From CAYUYV01 sp964561475 (GTDB lineage Bacteria > Pseudomonadota > Alphaproteobacteria > JAJFIK01): a stretch of 64,000 bases of DNA. The position numbers were made by a program, and so were the translations under genes. This document shows, in pieces, positions 59,772 to 64,000 of this stretch (position 1 is the first letter of the stretch; every line of letters starts with the position of its first letter). The notes beneath the pieces were generated by a model. That model made no database searches, was not told where the DNA came from, and saw nothing but the letters and a program-made list of their open reading frames with translations. The stretch is taken from the NCBI GenBank assembly GCA_964561475.1, contig CAZLPU010000004.1, positions 37,603-101,602 on the forward strand, given 5' to 3'.

Positions 59772-60476
59772 ATGGCGAATATGGGAAAACGGATCCGCGC
59801 GGCCCGGGAAGGCATCGACCCGAAGGCCCTTTATTCTCTGACCGAGGCCCTGGAATTGTTGCGGGCCCGGGCAACGGCCAAATTCGACGAGACTGTGGAA
59901 GTGGCGGTCAATCTGGGTGTTGACCCCCGCCACGCCGACCAAATGGTGCGCGGCGTGTGCAACCTGCCCAACGGCTCGGGCCGGGAAGTGCGTGTCGCGG
60001 TCTTCGCAAAAGACGCGAAGGCGGACGAAGCCCGGGAGGCCGGTGCCGATGTGGTGGGTGCTGATGATCTCGCCGAACAGATCATGGGCGGCAAGATGGA
60101 TTTCGACCGGGTGATTGCCACGCCGGACATGATGCCCGTGGTGGGCAAGCTCGGTAAGATCCTCGGCCCCCGCGGCCTGATGCCGAACCCGAAAGTGGGC
60201 ACGGTGACCCCGGACGTGGTCAAGGCGGTCAAGGATGCCAAGGGCGGCGCCGTGGAGTTCCGTGTGGAGAAGGCCGGCATCATCCATGCGGGTGTGGGCA
60301 AGATCAGCTTCACGGATGATCAGCTTGCTGAGAACATCAAGGCTTTCGTGGACACGGTGATCAAGGCCAAGCCCACCGGTGCCAAGGGAACCTATCTCAA
60401 GCGCGTCGCGATCACCTCGACCATGGGTCCGGGTATCAAACTCGACGTGACCACCGTGGCCAGTCAGGTGATCTGA
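59772..60476 (+). CDS. rplA: 50S ribosomal protein L1
   Basis: A 234-residue L1, an L1-stalk protein that binds 23S rRNA and, in many bacteria, represses its own operon mRNA. The motifs KFDETVEVAVNLGVDPRHAD, KLGKILGPRGLMPNPKVGTV and the C-terminal SSTMGPGI-type segment (TSTMGPGIKLD) are present. It is the second gene of the rplKA pair. Confidence 0.97.
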   Translation: MANMGKRIRAAREGIDPKALYSLTEALELLRARATAKFDETVEVAVNLGVDPRHADQMVRGVCNLPNGSGREVRVAVFAKDAKADEAREAGADVVGADDLAEQIMGGKMDFDRVIATPDMMPVVGKLGKILGPRGLMPNPKVGTVTPDVVKAVKDAKGGAVEFRVEKAGIIHAGVGKISFTDDQLAENIKAFVDTVIKAKPTGAKGTYLKRVAITSTMGPGIKLDVTTVASQVI

Positions 60477-60546
60477 CGGCCCCGGCCGGAATATCAGGAT
60501 TGGTCCGGCAGGCAGCGCTCAGGCGCAGCGCCGGGCCCGCGAAATT

Positions 60547-60592
60547 CCCGGATGATCCGCCAAAGGCCCAGGCCTCAGGCGGATCATCCGGG
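60547..60592 (+). repeat. Perfect 15-bp inverted repeat between rplA and rplJ
   Basis: CCCGGATGATCCGCC pairs with GGCGGATCATCCGGG across a 16-base loop that contains its own GGCC / GGCC pairs. It begins 71 bases after rplA. No U-run follows. It is the longest perfect stem in the window and a good attenuator or processing-site candidate. Confidence 0.85.
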
Positions 60593-60841
60593 TGGTAAGG
60601 ATCCGGTCTTGCGTATTTGTCCGGATCCGACCTGTCCGAGACTGCAGGCGGCCCGACCGGTGTTTTCCGGGACGGCCTTAAAATCCGCCGGCACAGACGG
60701 GGACGAGAGCATTGCATCGTGAGCGGTTTCGCGTGTCCGCGCGGAGCCGTCAGGTACACGGTTGCCGGTTCGAGCCCTGGGACAGGCTGTCCTCGCGGTG
60801 TTGCGGGGGCCTCCCGGCCCTGTTGCGCACCGCTTACTCAA

Positions 60842-60862
60842 GCGGCCGGATGGTCCGGCCGC
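60842..60862 (+). promoter_or_regulatory. Hairpin next to the rplJ ribosome-binding site
   Basis: GCGGCCGGA pairs with TCCGGCCGC across a TGG loop. The rplJ ribosome-binding site (GAGGAGA) starts about 5 bases later, so the stem could influence rplJ translation, as expected for the 3' part of an r-protein leader. Confidence 0.55.
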
Positions 60863-60878
60863 CCGTGAGGAGACCGCA

Positions 60879-61430
60879 ATGAACAGAGCTCAAAAAGGCG
60901 AGCAGGTGGAGGTTCTTCGGAGCATCTTCACCGAGGCCGGAGGGGTCGTCGTATCCCATTACTCCGGGCTCACCGTTGCGGACATGTCGGCGCTGCGCCT
61001 CAAACTTTCCGAGGTCGGCGCCAAGCTCAAGGTGGTGAAGAACCGCCTCGCCAAGCTGGCCCTCGCGGGTCAGCCGGGGGAGGGGGCGACAGACCTGTTT
61101 ACGGGTCCTGTTGCCATTGCCTTCGCCACTGACCCGGTCGCGGTGTCCAAAGCCGCGGTGGATTTCGCCAAGGACCACGAGAAATTCGTCCTGATCGGCG
61201 GGATCCTGGGGGAAACCGTGCTGGATGAGAGCGGTGTCGAGCAGCTTTCGAAAATGCCGTCGCTGGACGAGATGCGGGCCAAGCTTGCCGGGGTGCTCAC
61301 CGCACCGGGTGGCAAGTTCGTCCGGACCCTCAATGCACCGGCGGGCGACCTCGTCAGCCAGCTCAATGCACCGGCACCGGCCCTTCTCGGGGTTCTCAAC
61401 GCCTATGTCGCGCAACAGAACGCGGCCTGA
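60879..61430 (+). CDS. rplJ: 50S ribosomal protein L10
   Basis: A 183-residue L10, the base of the L7/L12 stalk. It starts MNRAQKGEQVEVLRSIFTEA; the RNA-binding VVKNRLAKLAL, the FTGPVAIAFATDPVA segment and a C-terminal Ala/Leu-rich helix that binds L7/L12 dimers (LLGVLNAYVAQQ) are in place. The start at 60879 has GAGGAGA upstream. rplL follows 112 bases later. A small hairpin (GGTCCG / CGGACC, 61465-61480) lies in the spacer. Confidence 0.96.
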   Translation: MNRAQKGEQVEVLRSIFTEAGGVVVSHYSGLTVADMSALRLKLSEVGAKLKVVKNRLAKLALAGQPGEGATDLFTGPVAIAFATDPVAVSKAAVDFAKDHEKFVLIGGILGETVLDESGVEQLSKMPSLDEMRAKLAGVLTAPGGKFVRTLNAPAGDLVSQLNAPAPALLGVLNAYVAQQNAA

Positions 61431-61542
61431 CGGTCTTTTGGCCGTACAGTCCTGTGTCCCTTTTGGTCCGCTTACGGACCGTGCCTGAAACGATGAAAAG
61501 CACCGCTGAAAAGTATAGGGCTTTCAACCAAGGAACGATGCA

Positions 61543-61941
61543 ATGTCTGAGAAGATCGAAAAGATGTACGAAGAGCTGTCCTCCTGGACGGTTCTGGAAA
61601 TCTCCGAACTGGTGACCCGTCTGGAAGACGGCTGGGGCGTGTCTGCCGCCGCTGCTCCCATGGCCATGCCGATGATGGGCGCGATGCCTGGTGCCGGTGG
61701 CGATGCCGGTGGCGCGCCCGCCGAGGAGAAGACCGAATTTACTGTGGTCCTGGCTTCCGCTGGCGACAAGAAAATCAACGTCATTAAGGAAGTCCGCGCG
61801 ATCACCGGTCTTGGCCTGAAAGAAGCCAAGGAACTGGTGGAAGGCGCACCGAAGGACGTGAAGGAAGACGTGCCAAAGGCCGAAGCCGAAGAAATGAAGA
61901 AGAAGCTGGAAGACGTGGGCGCGAAGGTCGAGCTCAAGTAA
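61543..61941 (+). CDS. rplL: 50S ribosomal protein L7/L12
   Basis: A 132-residue L7/L12, the stalk protein that recruits translation factors. The N-terminal dimerisation helix (MYEELSSWTVLEISELVTRL), the Ala/Gly/Met-rich hinge and the C-terminal domain (TEFTVVLASAGDKKINVIKE, VRAITGLGLKEAKELVEGAP) are complete. It closes the rplJL unit, and a long nested hairpin follows right after the stop. Confidence 0.97.
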   Translation: MSEKIEKMYEELSSWTVLEISELVTRLEDGWGVSAAAAPMAMPMMGAMPGAGGDAGGAPAEEKTEFTVVLASAGDKKINVIKEVRAITGLGLKEAKELVEGAPKDVKEDVPKAEAEEMKKKLEDVGAKVELK

Positions 61942-61944
61942 TCC

Positions 61945-62000
61945 GCTTTCGGGTGTTTCGGGCGGGTTCTTTGGTGGGCCCGCCCGATTGTCCCGAAAGC
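61945..62000 (+). terminator. Nested hairpin after rplL (attenuator or terminator-like)
   Basis: The outer stem GCTTTCGGG / CCCGAAAGC (9 bp) and inner stem CGGGCGGG / CCCGCCCG (8 bp) are separated by symmetric 5-base internal loops. They start 3 bases after the rplL stop. No U-run follows, as for many r-protein/rpoBC attenuators that only reduce read-through. Confidence 0.65.
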
Positions 62001-62268
62001 CTGCCTGCTGGACACCCGCCCTGCGCAGCATCTGGCGTGGGGCTCAAGGGAGCGCCCGCAGGATTGCGACGTGAAATGGGATTGGAGTTAAGAAATCTTC
62101 CGGATCATGGGGATAAACGCTTAATCGGCTTGATGCGTTACCCCCCCTTTTCCCGGGACGGACCGGTTGTTTGAAGGCGCCGGTCGAGGGTGTTTCGGGA
62201 CTGAAAGAGTCGGAACAGGACGTTAACGGCGCAGGCGGATGGTGATGGGTGTATCCGACGTGCCCAGA

Positions 62269-62319
62269 GTATCGCGTGATACTTTGTATCGAGTGAAACT
62301 TTGTATCGAGTGATACTTT
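62269..62319 (+). promoter_or_regulatory. Three 17-bp palindromic iterons upstream of rpoB
   Basis: Three head-to-tail copies of GTATCGAGTGATACTTT occur at 62269, 62286 and 62303. Copy 1 has GCG and copy 2 GAAAC as single-base differences. Each contains the inverted repeat GTATC-N4-GATAC. The array ends 262 bases before the rpoB start. It looks like a set of dimer-protein binding sites or a short tandem expansion. Confidence 0.7.
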
Positions 62320-62581
62320 TCGGCGCGTTTTGCCGGAAGCGTTGGCAGACGGGGCGCCACATAAAGCGTCAAAAGGGATAAAAAACCGCGTATGCGGATG
62401 AATACCCCGGCTGATCTGGAATAATGACGGATTGGCCGGAGACACAGACCTGGAGCCGGGCAGGGCTTTCTGAATGACCTGGAATTGATCGGGTTTTCAT
62501 GGAGCGCCGCATACCGACGCCAGGACACGAGTAATGCCGGAGAAGGTCCGTACTGGACGGTCCACCATGACGAGGTAGAGA

Positions 62582-64000
62582 ATGCCGTATTCCTTCACAG
62601 GCCGCAAACGAATTCGTAGAACCTTCGGCAACATCACGGAATCGGCGACCATGCCGAATCTGATCGAGGTTCAGAAGACGTCCTACGACTATTTCCTTCA
62701 GATGGACGTGCCTGCGGATGAACGTGACACGGACACGGGCCTTGAGGCGGTGTTCCGGTCGGTCTTTCCGATTTCGGACTTTTCCGGAACGGCGACCCTG
62801 GAATATGTGCGCTACGAGTTCGAGGATCCGAAATACGACGTGGAGGAATGTCAGCAGCGGGGCATGACATTTGCGGCACCACTGAAAGTCACTCTACGTC
62901 TTATTGTCTTCGATGTGGATGAGGACACCGGAGCGAAATCGGTCAAGGACATCAAGGAACAGGATGTCTATATGGGCGACATGCCCCTCATGACCGCCAA
63001 CGGGACCTTCGTGATCAACGGCACCGAGCGGGTGATTGTCTCCCAGATGCACCGTTCGCCGGGCGTGTTCTTCGACCATGACCGGGGCAAGACCCACTCC
63101 AGCGGCAAGCTGCTGTTTGCCGCCCGGGTCATTCCTTACCGTGGGTCCTGGCTCGATTTCGAGTTCGACGCCAAGGACCTTGTCTATGTGCGCATCGACC
63201 GGCGCCGGAAACTTCCGGCTACGGCGTTTCTGTTCGCCCTTGGCATGGATGGGGAAGAGATCCTCAACTATTTCTACGATTCCACGACCTTCACCCTGAA
63301 GTCCGACGGCTGGCGCATGCCATTCGATGAGGAAACCATGCGCGGCCACAAGCCGCCGCGGGACCTGATCAGTGCGGAAACCGGTGAAGTCGTGGTCGAG
63401 GCCGGTCGCAAGATCACGCCCCGGCTTGCCAAGAAGCTTGTCGAGGAAGGCCTCAAGGAGCTTCTGATGCAGGCGGAAGATCTGTCCGGGCGGTATTGTG
63501 CCCAGGACATGGTCAATGTGGAGACCGGCGAGATCTACGTGGAAGCCGGCGAGGAGCTGAACGAGGCCAACCTCCAGCTTCTGGCGGACAAGGGGTTCAC
63601 GGAGCTTCCCGTCCTGCGTATCGATCACGTGACCATCGGCGCCTATATCCGCAACACCATGGTGGTGGACAAGACCCAGGGCCGGGAACAGGCGCTCATC
63701 GACATCTACCGGGTGATGCGCCCGGGCGAGCCGCCGACCCTGGAGACCGCCCAGGCCCTGTTTGAAGGTCTGTTCTTCGATTCCGAGCGCTACGATCTCT
63801 CCGCCGTGGGCCGGGTCAAGATGAACATGCGCCTCAATCTCGAATGTGAGGATACGGTCCGTATCCTGCGCAAGGACGACATTCTTGCGGTGATCAAGAC
63901 CATGACCGACCTGCGCGACGGCAAGGGCGAGATCGACGACATCGACCATCTGGGCAATCGCCGCGTGCGCTCTGTGCGCGAACTGATGGAAATCCAGTAC
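62582..64000 (+). CDS. rpoB: RNA polymerase beta subunit, 3' end missing
   Basis: The first 473 residues of RpoB, which forms half of the RNA polymerase active-site cleft. The N-terminus (YSFTGRKRIRRTFGNITESA, MPNLIEVQKTSYDYFLQMDV) and the beta-lobe segments GDMPLMTANGTFVINGTERV and IVSQMHRSPGVFFDHDRGKT are normal. The sequence ends before the rifampicin-binding cluster. GAGG is found 9 bases upstream of the ATG at 62582. It is the first gene of the expected rpoBC unit. Confidence 0.97.
   Translation, partial: MPYSFTGRKRIRRTFGNITESATMPNLIEVQKTSYDYFLQMDVPADERDTDTGLEAVFRSVFPISDFSGTATLEYVRYEFEDPKYDVEECQQRGMTFAAPLKVTLRLIVFDVDEDTGAKSVKDIKEQDVYMGDMPLMTANGTFVINGTERVIVSQMHRSPGVFFDHDRGKTHSSGKLLFAARVIPYRGSWLDFEFDAKDLVYVRIDRRRKLPATAFLFALGMDGEEILNYFYDSTTFTLKSDGWRMPFDEETMRGHKPPRDLISAETGEVVVEAGRKITPRLAKKLVEEGLKELLMQAEDLSGRYCAQDMVNVETGEIYVEAGEELNEANLQLLADKGFTELPVLRIDHVTIGAYIRNTMVVDKTQGREQALIDIYRVMRPGEPPTLETAQALFEGLFFDSERYDLSAVGRVKMNMRLNLECEDTVRILRKDDILAVIKTMTDLRDGKGEIDDIDHLGNRRVRSVRELMEIQY

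Larger units (their letters stand above)
60477..60878. promoter_or_regulatory. rplA-rplJ spacer with strong inverted repeats (candidate r-protein leader)
   Basis: These 402 bases hold no gene. The L10 leader of the rplJL operon, where L10(L12)4 represses translation, is expected here, but I could not match its kink-turn consensus by eye. Two strong structures are present: a perfect 15-bp inverted repeat (60547-60561 with 60578-60592) and a 9-bp hairpin (60842-60862) immediately upstream of the rplJ ribosome-binding site. A tRNA-like TTCGAGCC at about 60773 does not sit in a complete cloverleaf. Confidence 0.5.
61942..62581. other. rplL-rpoB spacer with iterons and a nested hairpin
   Basis: These 640 bases contain no gene that I can support. 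The left end holds a nested 9+8-bp hairpin (61945-62000), and the middle three 17-bp iterons (62269-62319). The usual rplL-rpoB spacer is about 200-350 bases, so this one is long and may carry a separate rpoB promoter or processing sites. Confidence 0.5.

Noticed and set aside
60755..60800. tRNA gene suggested by GGTTCGAGCCC
   Set aside because: The flanking bases do not form the T-stem or an acceptor stem, and no anticodon arm fits.
62894..63949. Minus-strand frame opposite rpoB
   Set aside because: Shadow of the highly conserved rpoB reading frame.

Overview
The window is a GC-rich bacterial chromosome segment, most likely from an alphaproteobacterium. The evidence is the gene order folK / rpoZ-rsh / pyrE / pdxJ-acpS-lepB-rnc-era, the secE-nusG-rplKAJL-rpoB block, an SdhE-Mfd pair, two large TonB-dependent receptors and many alphaproteobacterial small families (DUF1036, DUF2239, DUF1330, NrtS). 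The order and genus cannot be settled from this sequence alone. No rRNA, tRNA or CRISPR array was found.

Layout. 1-2.6 kb holds the start of a phosphotransferase, a DUF502 membrane protein and a DUF2239 protein. 2.69-5.33 kb is a complete IS1595-family transposon: 38-bp imperfect terminal inverted repeats, a DDNK transposase and three tightly overlapping passenger genes (an unknown protein, a PIN-domain protein and a 50-residue protein) closed by an intrinsic terminator. It is inserted exactly at the 3' end of recG and supplies the recG stop codon. 5.3-7.5 kb is recG. 7.7-23.8 kb is an accessory block that separates recG from sdhE-mfd, which normally sit together in alphaproteobacteria. It holds a beta-propeller protein, a TonB receptor with a TauE-type permease and a Tat-exported PLP aminotransferase, a triple-repeat exported protein with a lipoprotein, a Sll1717-type P-loop ATPase, a porin, two tandem paralogous exported proteins and a hydrolase.

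24-39 kb holds sdhE-mfd, an AI-2E-type permease, a second TonB receptor with an Arg/Gly-rich insertion, a DUF1036 protein, an M48 protease with an embedded PDZ domain, several membrane proteins of unknown function, a family-5 uracil-DNA glycosylase and a NYN-domain protein. 39-49.4 kb is core housekeeping: folate (folK), transcription (rpoZ), stringent response (rsh), pyrimidine and PLP synthesis (pyrE, pdxJ), acyl-carrier activation (acpS), protein export (lepB), and RNA/ribosome maturation (rnc-era). 49.4-57.3 kb is metabolic: thiolase, flavin disulfide oxidoreductase, glutathione transferase, NrtS, ACT protein, OsmC protein, esterase and amidase. 57.9-64 kb is the translocase/antitermination/ribosomal-protein/RNA-polymerase block, cut off inside rpoB.

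The most unusual items are the IS1595 transposon with its PIN-centred cargo, the three 17-bp palindromic iterons upstream of rpoB, long perfect inverted repeats between ribosomal-protein genes, the orphan Sll1717 ATPase, and several short tandem duplications (13-17 bp) in both spacers and N-terminal coding extensions. Annotation is from reading the sequence and family knowledge; no database search was run.
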